Origin: Leisingera aquimarina DSM 24565
Lineage (GTDB): Bacteria; Pseudomonadota; Alphaproteobacteria; Rhodobacterales; Rhodobacteraceae
Length of the DNA: 64,000 nucleotides
NCBI RefSeq assembly: GCF_000473165.1
Contig: NZ_KI421504.1
Coordinates: forward strand, 744,596-808,595
Direction of reading: 5' to 3'
Below, one piece after another: positions 54,252-62,240 of the stretch; position 1 is the first letter of the stretch; each line of letters opens with the position of its first letter. Made by a program: the position numbers and the translations under genes. The notes under the pieces were generated by a model, which had not been told where the DNA came from, did no database searches, and worked only from the letters and a program-made list of their open reading frames with translations.

Positions 54252-54998
54252 TTAGCCAGGCTTTATGCTGGCGGTCACGTAGTTTACCGACAGGTCCCGT
54301 TCGGATATGGACCAGTTCCAAGTGATCGGGTTGAACACGAACCCCTTGCGATCAACAGGCTTCAGGCCAGCGTTGCGCAGCAGTTCGTAGAGTTCCTCCG
54401 GGGTGATAAACTTGGACCACTCATGAGTGCCGCGCGGCAGCCAGCGCATGATAACCTCTGCCCCGATTATGGCCATGGCAAAGCTCTTTGGGTTGCGGTT
54501 GATGGTTGAGCATATTTCCAGACCGCCGGGTTTCAGCAATGTCCGGGAGGCGGCGAGGAAGCTCAGCGGATCGGCTACATGCTCGACCACTTCCATGTTC
54601 AGCACGACGTCGAATTGTTCACCGGCAGCAGCCAGTGCCTCGGCGGTGGTGTGGCGGTAGTCGATCTCCAACTCAGATTGTTCGGCATGAATGCGGGCAA
54701 CCGGCAGGTTGCCTTCTGCCGCATCGGCGCCAACCACTGTGGCACCCAACCGTGCCATCGGCTCGCTCAGAAGCCCGCCGCCGCAGCCGATATCCAGCAA
54801 CCGCAGCCCTTCGAAAGGACGCTGTGACGTCAGGTCGCGGCCAAATTCCCCGGCGATCTGGCGGGTGATATAGTCCAGCCGGCACGGGTTCAGCATGTGC
54901 AAAGGCTTGAACTTGCCATTCGGATCCCACCACTCCGCCGCCATCGCTTCGAATTTGGCGATTTCCGCAGGGTCGACCGTGGATTGAGGCGCTTGCAT
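54252..54998 (-). CDS. ubiG: Ubiquinone biosynthesis O-methyltransferase
   Basis: A 248-residue SAM enzyme making both O-methylations in ubiquinone synthesis. The SAM loop is [19 protein letters not shown] (about 65-83), and [17 protein letters not shown] is the UbiG N-terminal motif. The ATG at 54998 follows GGAGACAGGA; the longer frame to 55037 adds 13 doubtful residues. It is divergent from pip by 50 bp. Confidence 0.96.
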   Translation of the reverse strand: MQAPQSTVDPAEIAKFEAMAAEWWDPNGKFKPLHMLNPCRLDYITRQIAGEFGRDLTSQRPFEGLRLLDIGCGGGLLSEPMARLGATVVGADAAEGNLPVARIHAEQSELEIDYRHTTAEALAAAGEQFDVVLNMEVVEHVADPLSFLAASRTLLKPGGLEICSTINRNPKSFAMAIIGAEVIMRWLPRGTHEWSKFITPEELYELLRNAGLKPVDRKGFVFNPITWNWSISERDLSVNYVTASIKPG

Positions 54999-55048
54999 TC
55001 CTGTCTCCGTGTGCTCTTTTGTAGTCTGACGTTTCACTAAGGTCAGTA

Positions 55049-56029
55049 ATGGATAGATACCCGGACCAAAAGCGCGCTGTGCATTATCTTTATCCGCCGG
55101 TCGAGCCCTTTGACCAGCGCATGATCGACGCAGGCCAGGGCCACAATATATATGCCGAACAAAGCGGCAATCCCAATGGCATTCCCGTGATTGTGTGCCA
55201 TGGCGGCCCCGGCGGCGGCAGCAGTCCGGCGATGCGGCGGTATTTCGATCCGCATGTGTATCGAATCATCCTGTTCGATCAGCGCGGCTGCGGCCGCTCG
55301 CGCCCCTATGCGTCGTGCGAGGACAACACCACCTGGCATCTGGTTGCCGATATGGAACTGATTCGCCGCCAGCTGGGAATCGAGTCCTGGATCCTGTTCG
55401 GCGGAAGCTGGGGGGCTACCTTGGCGCTGATTTATGCTCAGACCCACTCGGACCGGGTGCAGCAGATCATCCTGCGCGGCGTGTTCCTGATGACCAAGTC
55501 TGAGCTGGATTGGTTCTATGGCGGCGGTGCCGGCAAGTTTTGGCCAGAAACCTGGGCCAAATTCGTCTCGCTGATCCCTGATGCGGAGCGCAGCGACATG
55601 ATCGCTGCCTATCACAAGCGGTTGTTTTCCGGCGACCTAGATGAAGAAGTGCGTTATGGCCGGGCTTGGTCGGCCTGGGAAAATGCGCTGGCGTCGGTGC
55701 ATTCCAACGGCCAGAGCGGTGAAAGCCCCGGCGACTATGCACGTGCCTTTGCCCGGTTGGAGAACCACTATTTCATCAATAGCGGTTTCCTCGATTACGA
55801 TGGTCAGATTCTCGCCAATATGGACCGGATTTCGCATATCCCGGGGGTGATCGTGCAGGGCCGTTACGACATGATCTGCCCGCCGTCCTCCGCGTGGCGC
55901 CTGAACGAGCTGTGGCCAAATGCGGAGTTGAAGATGGTACGCAATGCCGGCCATGCTCTGTCGGAGCCGGGAATCAGTGCTGAACTGGTCCGGGCAATGG
56001 ACCGGATTGCAGGGGAGCTTGTGCCATGA
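55049..56029 (+). CDS. pip: Proline iminopeptidase
   Basis: A 326-residue serine peptidase releasing N-terminal proline. The oxyanion HGGPGGG is at 51-57, the nucleophile S120 in [11 protein letters not shown], the Asp in GRYDMICP, and the His in [10 protein letters not shown]. Length and order are canonical for the alpha/beta-hydrolase family S33. Its stop overlaps the next gene by 4 bp, so the half-length solute-binding protein is co-translated with it. Confidence 0.95.
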   Translation: MDRYPDQKRAVHYLYPPVEPFDQRMIDAGQGHNIYAEQSGNPNGIPVIVCHGGPGGGSSPAMRRYFDPHVYRIILFDQRGCGRSRPYASCEDNTTWHLVADMELIRRQLGIESWILFGGSWGATLALIYAQTHSDRVQQIILRGVFLMTKSELDWFYGGGAGKFWPETWAKFVSLIPDAERSDMIAAYHKRLFSGDLDEEVRYGRAWSAWENALASVHSNGQSGESPGDYARAFARLENHYFINSGFLDYDGQILANMDRISHIPGVIVQGRYDMICPPSSAWRLNELWPNAELKMVRNAGHALSEPGISAELVRAMDRIAGELVP

Positions 56030-56871
56030 CGCGCATTGACCGCCGCGCGCTGTTCACCTCGGGTGCAGCCGCAGCCTTGCTGGCGGCGGCTGGCGGGGCC
56101 GTAGATGCATCGCCCAAGGCCGGTGGCGCGCTGCGTCTTGCGGTTCCTCGCGACGGCGGGCTTTTGGAACAGGCCGCCCGCGGTGCAGTCTATGACACGC
56201 TGACAGAAATTGCTCCTGATGGTTTGCTGCGCGGAGAATTGGCTACAGGCTGGCATTCAACGCCGGACGCCAAAACCTGGACCTTTGATTTGCGTGCGGG
56301 CGTGGATTTTCATGACGGCTCACTGCTGACGGCAGAGGATGCAGCCGCGTCGCTTTCCGAACAGGGCATTACCGGGGGGGAAGTCCGCGCGGTCACTGCG
56401 TTGGGCAACCTGCAATTGCTGGTGGAATTGGCGCAGCCCAATCCGCATTTGCCCTACCTTTTGGCTGGTGCCGATCTGATGATTGCACCCGCTGGTGAAC
56501 TGCCAGCACCGCTGTCCGCTGCGATTGGCACAGGATGCTACAAGGTGGAACGAGCTCAGGACGGCCGCCATTTCCGCGCGTCCCGAGTTGCAAATCACTA
56601 CAAATCCGGCATCGCGGGCTGGGCTGAGACAGTAGAGATTATAGTGATTCCTGATGCCGCAGTCCGTGCCGAAGCGCTGCGGGACGGATATGTCGATGTC
56701 GCTGCATTGCCGGAACCGCGCGGCCTCCTGAAGCGCGGGAAATTCCTGTATCATCCGTCTTCCAGCAATATGGCTTTGGCCGCCCGGCTCAATGTCGGCA
56801 TTCCGCGAAAAGTAGGTCAGCGCGAACCGATGGATGACGGGCGGATCGCTGAGCGCTGGTGGATGGCCTGA
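56026..56871 (+). CDS. Half-length family-5 solute-binding protein
   Basis: A 281-residue exported protein with a Tat-like start (RIDRRALFTSGAAAALLAAAG). It follows the family-5 peptide/nickel-binding pattern (LATGWHSTPDAKTWTFDLR, DFHDGSLLTAEDAA) but stops at about half the usual 500 residues. The reading frame is clean with a natural stop and a normal tail (RIAERWWMA), so it does not look like a recent frameshift. No permease or ATPase lies beside it. It may be a stand-alone peptide-binding or chaperone-like protein. Coupling to pip suggests a peptide theme. Confidence 0.8.
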   Translation: MTRIDRRALFTSGAAAALLAAAGGAVDASPKAGGALRLAVPRDGGLLEQAARGAVYDTLTEIAPDGLLRGELATGWHSTPDAKTWTFDLRAGVDFHDGSLLTAEDAAASLSEQGITGGEVRAVTALGNLQLLVELAQPNPHLPYLLAGADLMIAPAGELPAPLSAAIGTGCYKVERAQDGRHFRASRVANHYKSGIAGWAETVEIIVIPDAAVRAEALRDGYVDVAALPEPRGLLKRGKFLYHPSSSNMALAARLNVGIPRKVGQREPMDDGRIAERWWMA

Positions 56872-56895
56872 GCGGCCATCCCCAGTATTGACGCT

Positions 56896-57834
56896 TCAGC
56901 TTTCCTGACGAATGTAGGCTATAACGTTCTGGACATCGTCATCTTTCTTCAAACCTCTGAAGCCCATGCGGTTACCGGGCACCACACTCTTGGGATCTGT
57001 AAGAAAGGCCGCTAGCTGGCCTTCGCTCCAGGTCAGGTTGGCGTCCTTAAAGGCGCTTGAGTATTTAAAGCCATATGCCGCGGCGGAACCAGTACCCATG
57101 ATGCCGTGCAGGCTGGGGCCGGCACCGTTTTTGCCTTCTTCAAAGCTGTGGCAGGCTTGGCACTTGCGGAACACTTTCTTGCCCTTGGCCGGATCGCCTG
57201 ACAGCGCCACCTCTGTTTCCTGTGCTGCAGGGGCCGTCTGGGCGGTGTTGCTACCAGCTTCAAACACAAACCGGGCGGTAACCGGGACGGTGCGGGTAAT
57301 GCCGGAGAGTTTCGCAAGCTCTTGCAGGATATCAACGCCTTTGGTCAGGCCCGCGTCCTCAACACCCAGAAACAGCAGATCATTGGTGGTGACCATGACC
57401 TTCTGGTCCGACAGGCGGGCCACAAACATTTCCGTTTCCACAGGAATATCGCGCCTCAGCAGGCTCAACTTGCCTTCCACATCCGCAACCAAGGTGCCGC
57501 CTGCAGGCAGCGCCTCCAGCGCAGCGATGTCAACCTTGGCCGTCAGCGTGGCCTGAGGTTCGCCATTGAACACATGATCAATCATTCGTTCGTTGCGGAT
57601 ATCAATGAAGGTCTCCACCGATGGCAGCGAAATTGCCACAGTGACAGTGCCGTCCTTGCTCACATTGCCGGTCAGCTCTTCAAAGCTGTGCACTTCGCCC
57701 ACTGTGTCTTTTTTAACCGAACCAAAGGCGAGCTTGGAGCTTGCGCCGTCCAGCACCCAGTCTGCCGACAGCGCGGATTGGCCTGCAAAAATAAGCGCCG
57801 CAACAGAAACGCCACGAAACAGTGAGTTGAGCAT
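56896..57834 (-). CDS. YceI-domain / cytochrome c fusion protein
   Basis: A 312-residue periplasmic protein. Signal peptide about 1-23 (ALSADWVLD), a YceI lipid-binding-like domain (about 25-192), a short Ala/Thr linker, then a class I cytochrome c domain with haem site CQACH (225-229) and likely Met ligand M290 (PGNRMGF). YceI proteins bind isoprenoids such as ubiquinone; joined to a cytochrome it could pass electrons to or from a bound quinone. It is divergent from an ECF sigma gene. Confidence 0.9.
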   Translation of the reverse strand: MLNSLFRGVSVAALIFAGQSALSADWVLDGASSKLAFGSVKKDTVGEVHSFEELTGNVSKDGTVTVAISLPSVETFIDIRNERMIDHVFNGEPQATLTAKVDIAALEALPAGGTLVADVEGKLSLLRRDIPVETEMFVARLSDQKVMVTTNDLLFLGVEDAGLTKGVDILQELAKLSGITRTVPVTARFVFEAGSNTAQTAPAAQETEVALSGDPAKGKKVFRKCQACHSFEEGKNGAGPSLHGIMGTGSAAAYGFKYSSAFKDANLTWSEGQLAAFLTDPKSVVPGNRMGFRGLKKDDDVQNVIAYIRQES

Positions 57835-57917
57835 CCTATGTCCTTCCTATTATCAATGACCTTGCGGCGCGGCGTCTTGACCGGCCCTGAGATCAAAACA
57901 CGGCAGGAGCGCGGATT

Positions 57918-58442
57918 ATTCGCTGGTTCGGCAAAAATTCGGCTGAGGAAGAGGTTCGGGAGGGGATAAGCCCCTTCTACCCCCGATTGTGGCGGTTTTG
58001 CCTGATGCAGACCGGGCGGCGGGACCGGGCGGATGATCTGGCGCAGATGACCTGTCTGCGCGCACTGGAAAAACACGCAGGCTATCAGGCAGGCACGCAT
58101 CTGGACCGCTGGCTGTTCCGGATCGCGCACCGGCTGTGGCTGAACGAGTTGCGGGCAACGGCAGTACGCACCGGCGGCGGGCTGGTGGCGCTGGAAGAAA
58201 CCGAGATCCCGGATCAGCGCGTAAACACGGAAACGAATATTTTTGCCCGTCAGGTGTTTTCAAAGGTAGGGGAGCTGCCTGAAAGCCAGAGGGTCACGGT
58301 TCTGCTCGTCTATGTCGAAGGCTTTGCTTACAAGGAGGCAGCGGAAATCCTGAATATCCCCATCGGCACGGTGATGAGCAGACTGGCGGCTGCCCGCAAG
58401 AAGATTGCGGGAGAGTTGGCGGAAACGGAGACGGGAACATGA
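57918..58442 (+). CDS. ECF-type RNA polymerase sigma factor (start uncertain)
   Basis: Region 2 (RLWRFCLMQTGRRDRADDLAQMTCLRALEKH) and region 4 (LPESQRVTVLLVYVEGFAYKEAAEIL) are clear. The open frame begins after a stop at 57890. A TTG at 57987 would cut into region 2. In-frame upstream codons encode IRWFGKNSAEEEVREG, which looks like the true N-terminus, but the only start-like codon there is ATT (57915 or 57918), placed 5 to 8 bases after AGGAG. Either a rare ATT start or the TTG is used. The ATG of the anti-sigma gene overlaps the stop by 4 bp. Confidence 0.8.
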   Translation: MRWFGKNSAEEEVREGISPFYPRLWRFCLMQTGRRDRADDLAQMTCLRALEKHAGYQAGTHLDRWLFRIAHRLWLNELRATAVRTGGGLVALEETEIPDQRVNTETNIFARQVFSKVGELPESQRVTVLLVYVEGFAYKEAAEILNIPIGTVMSRLAAARKKIAGELAETETGT

Positions 58443-59188
58443 ATGAAGCGCAAGCGGCATTCACCGATGATGAGCTGACAGCCTACCTGGACGGCGAGGC
58501 GGACGCAGCCCTGCGCAGCCGGGTCGAGCTTGCGCTGACTTCGGATGCGGCTTTGGCGCAGCGTCTGCAGACGCTGGATCTGCCTGTGGCTGCGTTGCGG
58601 GACGTCTTTTCCACAGCGGCGCTGGGCGCTCCGCAGATGCCGGATGGGCTGATTCCCGCATCCCGCCCCGCCCGTGTACCGCTGCGGCTGGTTGCCGGGC
58701 TGGCGATGGCTTTTGGTCTTGGAGTTCTTTCCACCTACATGCTGCATCCCGGAGCCCAGCCTCAAAAGGCGCCGGGATGGAAAGCTGTCGTGGCATCTTA
58801 CCAGTCACTCTACATCACCGACACTGTGGTAAATGCCGGTCAGCCGACCGAAGTGACAGCCGAAGTGCTGGACGGATTTAGCAGCGGCCATGGCGTGGAC
58901 TTGTCTCCAGCTCAAACTGTCGAAGGACTGGAATTCAAACGCGCCCAGTTGCTGGGTTTCAAAGGTAAGCCTCTACTGCAAATGGCTTATCTCGGCCCGG
59001 ACGGCGTGCCGGTGGCCTTCTGTATCATCCGCTCCTCTGGTGCCGATAAGGCGATGCAAAGCGAAGTTTTGGCTGGCATGGCCGCCGCCTCCTGGGTCAG
59101 TGATGGTATCGGTTATCTGGTGATTGGCGGTCAGGATCAGAGCTTTGTGGATGGGGTTGCTGCGGATCTTCAAGGCAAGCTGGGGTAG
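58439..59188 (+). CDS. Anti-sigma factor, membrane-anchored
   Basis: A 249-residue protein. The N-terminal part DDELTAYLDGEADAALRS is the anti-sigma/RsiW-like beginning without a Cys/His zinc site. One membrane segment (about 80-98) divides it from an extracytoplasmic domain rich in beta-type sequence. It should bind the ECF sigma factor encoded just upstream (4-bp overlap). The signal sensed is unknown; the divergent YceI-cytochrome gene is a natural target candidate. Confidence 0.82.
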   Translation: MNEAQAAFTDDELTAYLDGEADAALRSRVELALTSDAALAQRLQTLDLPVAALRDVFSTAALGAPQMPDGLIPASRPARVPLRLVAGLAMAFGLGVLSTYMLHPGAQPQKAPGWKAVVASYQSLYITDTVVNAGQPTEVTAEVLDGFSSGHGVDLSPAQTVEGLEFKRAQLLGFKGKPLLQMAYLGPDGVPVAFCIIRSSGADKAMQSEVLAGMAAASWVSDGIGYLVIGGQDQSFVDGVAADLQGKLG

Positions 59189-59228
59189 CGGTCCGGCGGT
59201 TAGCAACTCTGTGCGCTGCACGAGCCTC

Positions 59229-59257
59229 TTGCAGTTTCGCCCGAACCGTCCTATATG
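59229..59257 (+). promoter_or_regulatory. Putative promoter of the rimP-nusA-infB operon
   Basis: TTGCAG (59229-59234) and TATATG (59252-59257) are 17 bp apart. A TTGACA at 59261-59266 could belong to a second promoter, but no good -10 follows. The predicted transcript begins before the terminator at 59313-59336. Confidence 0.45.
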
Positions 59258-59312
59258 CCTTTGACAACAGCGGCGCGTTGAACCTCTGGTTTAAGGCTCC
59301 ACCGGGAATTTC

Positions 59313-59336
59313 AACGGGCCGCGCGCCCGTTTTTTT
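59313..59336 (+). terminator. Terminator-like hairpin in the rimP leader
   Basis: AACGGGC-CGCGC-GCCCGTT followed by TTTTTT. It lies between the putative promoter and rimP, and a second hairpin GCAGGC-CATT-GCCTGC (59343-59358) follows just before the ribosome site. The arrangement fits an attenuator or NusA-responsive leader, as described for rimP operons in other bacteria. Confidence 0.75.
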
Positions 59337-59378
59337 GTGCCCGCAGGCCATTGCCTGCAAGCCCCAAGTGGAGGTCTG

Positions 59379-59969
59379 ATGACCAACGACCTGATTGCCA
59401 AAGCTGCCATCGACCGGCGCCTGGCCGAGATCATCACTCCGGTGATCGAGGATCTGGGCTATGAGCTGGTGCGGATCCGGCTGATGTCTGGTAAGGCAAC
59501 CACATTGCAGATCATGGCCGACAAGCCGGATGGCGGCATCGAAGTGGATGATTGCGCCGCAATCTCGAATGCGGTCAGCGCGACATTGGACGTCGAGGAT
59601 CCGATTATCGACGCCTATGCGCTGGAAGTGTCGAGCCCTGGCATCGACCGGCCGCTGACCCGGCTGAAAGATTTTGATATGTTCGAGGGTTATGAGGCCA
59701 AGCTCGAAACCGATGAGCTGGTCGGCGGCCGCCGCCGCTTTAAGGGCGAGCTGGCGGGCACCGAAGAAGACGAAGTCCTGATCAACATCGAAGATCAGGG
59801 CGAGACCGTGACCATTGGTTTGAAATTCGACTGGCTGAGCGACGCCAAGCTGGTTCTGACTGATGATCTGATCAAGGAAATGCTGCGCCAGCGCAAAGAG
59901 GCCGGCACGCTCAACGAAGACGCATTCGACGAAATCGAGACCGAAGAGTCCGAAGAGGAGAACAAGTAA
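59379..59969 (+). CDS. rimP: Ribosome maturation factor RimP
   Basis: A 196-residue protein needed for 30S subunit maturation. It has the family N-terminal domain ([21 protein letters not shown]), the conserved [11 protein letters not shown] (about 86-96) and an acidic C-terminal tail (about 175-196). The ATG at 59379 follows GTGGAGG. The stop overlaps the nusA start by one base. Confidence 0.96.
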   Translation: MTNDLIAKAAIDRRLAEIITPVIEDLGYELVRIRLMSGKATTLQIMADKPDGGIEVDDCAAISNAVSATLDVEDPIIDAYALEVSSPGIDRPLTRLKDFDMFEGYEAKLETDELVGGRRRFKGELAGTEEDEVLINIEDQGETVTIGLKFDWLSDAKLVLTDDLIKEMLRQRKEAGTLNEDAFDEIETEESEEENK

Positions 59970-61585
59970 TGGCTATCACCTCTGCAAATCAGCTGGAGCT
60001 GTTGCAAACCGCCGAGGCCGTGGCGCGCGAAAAGATGATCGACCCTGGTCTGGTCATCGAAGCGATGGAAGAGAGCCTCGCCCGTGCGGCCAAAAGCCGT
60101 TACGGCGCCGAAATGGACATTCGTGTGTCGATCGACCGCAAGACCGGCCGGGCGAAATTCACCCGCGTGCGCACTGTTGTCGCGGACGAAGAGCTGGAAA
60201 ACTATCAGGCTGAGCTGACCGTCGAACAGGCCCGCCAGTACATGGCGAATCCTGAAGTAGGCCAGACCTATGTCGAGGAAGTGCCGCCGGTTGAAATGGG
60301 GCGGATCGCCGCCCAGTCGGCCAAGCAGGTGATTCTGCAGAAGGTCCGCGAAGCAGAGCGCGACCGCCAGTTCGAAGAATTCAAAGACCGCGCCGGCACC
60401 ATCATCAACGGTCTGGTCAAGCGCGAGGAATACGGCAACGTCATCGTCGATGTGGGGGCTGGCGAAGCTATCCTGCGCCGCAACGAGAAGATCGGCCGCG
60501 AAAGCTATCGCCCGAACGACCGTGTGCGTTGCTACATCAAGGACGTGCGCCGCGAGCCGCGCGGCCCGCAGATCTTCCTGTCGCGCACCGCGCCGGAATT
60601 CATGGCCGAGCTGTTCAAAATGGAAGTGCCGGAAATCTATGACGGCATCATCGATATCAAAGCGGTTGCCCGGGATCCCGGCTCGCGCGCCAAGATTGCT
60701 GTTATCTCCTACGATGGCTCGATCGACCCGGTCGGCGCCTGTGTGGGTATGCGCGGCTCCCGCGTGCAGGCCGTGGTGAACGAGCTGCAAGGCGAGAAGA
60801 TCGACATTATCCCGTGGAACGAAGACCAGCCGACTTTCCTGGTGAACGCGCTTCAGCCGGCCGAAGTAACCAAGGTTGTTCTGGATGAAGAAGCCGGCAA
60901 GATCGAAGTTGTGGTCCCGGAAGAACAGCTGAGCCTGGCCATCGGCCGCCGCGGTCAGAATGTGCGTCTGGCGTCGCAGCTGACTAACCTCGACATCGAC
61001 ATCATGACCGAGGAAGAAGAATCAGCGCGCCGCCAGAAGGAATTCGAAGCGCGCACCAAGCTGTTCATGGAAACCCTGGATCTGGACGAATTCTTTGCCC
61101 AGTTGCTGGTTTCCGAAGGCTTTACCAACCTCGAAGAAGTCGCCTATGTCGAGGTGGACGAGCTATTGGTCATCGACGGTGTTGACGAAGGCACCGCCGG
61201 GGAACTGCAGGCCCGTGCCCGTGATTACCTGGAAGCCAAGGCTAAGGCCGCTCTGGATGCTGCCCGTGAACTGGGCGCTGAAGACAGCCTGATCCAGTTC
61301 GAGGGCCTGACACCGCAGATGGTCGAGGCGCTTGCCAGGGACGACGTGAAGTCGCTGGAAGATTTCGCCACCTGTGCGGATTGGGAACTGGCCGGCGGCT
61401 GGACCAACGACGGCGGCGAACGGGTCAAGGACGATGGCATTCTGGAACCCTTCGGCATGACGCTGGAACAGGCGCAGGACCGGGTGATGACCGCCCGTAT
61501 CATGCTGGGTTGGGTTGACCCGGCTGAGCTGGAAGCAGATGCGGCTGAAGATGAAGATGCTGGCGAAGAGGAAAGTGAAGCCTGA
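59969..61585 (+). CDS. nusA: Transcription elongation factor NusA
   Basis: A 538-residue protein. N-terminal RNA-polymerase-binding domain (1-125), S1 domain (about 135-200), two KH domains (GMRGSRVQAVVNEL, GRRGQNVRLASQL), and C-terminal repeats ending in an acidic tail. All parts are present in normal order. Alphaproteobacterial NusA often has the extended acidic end seen here. Confidence 0.98.
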   Translation: MAITSANQLELLQTAEAVAREKMIDPGLVIEAMEESLARAAKSRYGAEMDIRVSIDRKTGRAKFTRVRTVVADEELENYQAELTVEQARQYMANPEVGQTYVEEVPPVEMGRIAAQSAKQVILQKVREAERDRQFEEFKDRAGTIINGLVKREEYGNVIVDVGAGEAILRRNEKIGRESYRPNDRVRCYIKDVRREPRGPQIFLSRTAPEFMAELFKMEVPEIYDGIIDIKAVARDPGSRAKIAVISYDGSIDPVGACVGMRGSRVQAVVNELQGEKIDIIPWNEDQPTFLVNALQPAEVTKVVLDEEAGKIEVVVPEEQLSLAIGRRGQNVRLASQLTNLDIDIMTEEEESARRQKEFEARTKLFMETLDLDEFFAQLLVSEGFTNLEEVAYVEVDELLVIDGVDEGTAGELQARARDYLEAKAKAALDAARELGAEDSLIQFEGLTPQMVEALARDDVKSLEDFATCADWELAGGWTNDGGERVKDDGILEPFGMTLEQAQDRVMTARIMLGWVDPAELEADAAEDEDAGEEESEA

Positions 61586-61611
61586 GGGCAGGCTTCACAG
61601 AGGAGAACTGC

Positions 61612-62232
61612 ATGACACGCGGCGGCGCTACAAAAGACCGGACCGACGGCAGCGAGCGTAAATGCATCGCAACCGGCGAGATCCAGCCCAAACAGGGCCT
61701 CATCCGCTTTGTGATGGGTCCTGACGGGCAAGTTGTGCCTGATGTGATGGGCAAACTGCCCGGCCGCGGCGTTTATGTGGCCTCCAGCCGGGCTGCCTTG
61801 GAAACCGCGGTCAAGAAGAAACTGTTCGCCCGCGGCTTCAAGTCCCAGGTTCAGGTGCCGGACGAATTGGTTCAGGAAGTTGAGCGGCAGGTTGTCCGCC
61901 GGCTTGTTGAACTGATCAGCCTGGCGCGCAAGTCGGGTGATGCGGTGTCCGGCTTTGAGCGGGTGAAAGACTGGCTTTACAAAGAGGATGCCCGGGTGCT
62001 GATCCAGGCGTCCGACGGGTCAGGCCGCGGAAAGTCGAAGCTGAGCACCCCCTACAAGGGCAAATTCATCGGCTGCCTCACGGCGGACGAGCTGGGAATG
62101 GCATTTGGGCGCCAAACTGCAATACATGCCGCCCTCGCCTCTGGCGGACTCAGCAAACGTGTTGTAGATGAGGCGCAACGACTGCAAGGTTTGCGCGAAA
62201 TGGTGGGCGGCGACGGCCGCACGGAAGGATAA
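61612..62232 (+). CDS. YlxR-family RNA-binding protein with L7Ae-like C-terminus
   Basis: A 206-residue protein. The YlxR part (about 15-85) has [19 protein letters not shown] and [13 protein letters not shown]. From about 100 a ribosomal-L7Ae-like fold is suggested by [17 protein letters not shown]. In Bacillus the two functions are separate genes (ylxR, ylxQ) at the same position; the alphaproteobacterial fusion is common. GAGGAG precedes the ATG. Confidence 0.93.
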   Translation: MTRGGATKDRTDGSERKCIATGEIQPKQGLIRFVMGPDGQVVPDVMGKLPGRGVYVASSRAALETAVKKKLFARGFKSQVQVPDELVQEVERQVVRRLVELISLARKSGDAVSGFERVKDWLYKEDARVLIQASDGSGRGKSKLSTPYKGKFIGCLTADELGMAFGRQTAIHAALASGGLSKRVVDEAQRLQGLREMVGGDGRTEG

Positions 62233-62240
62233 GAAGCTTT

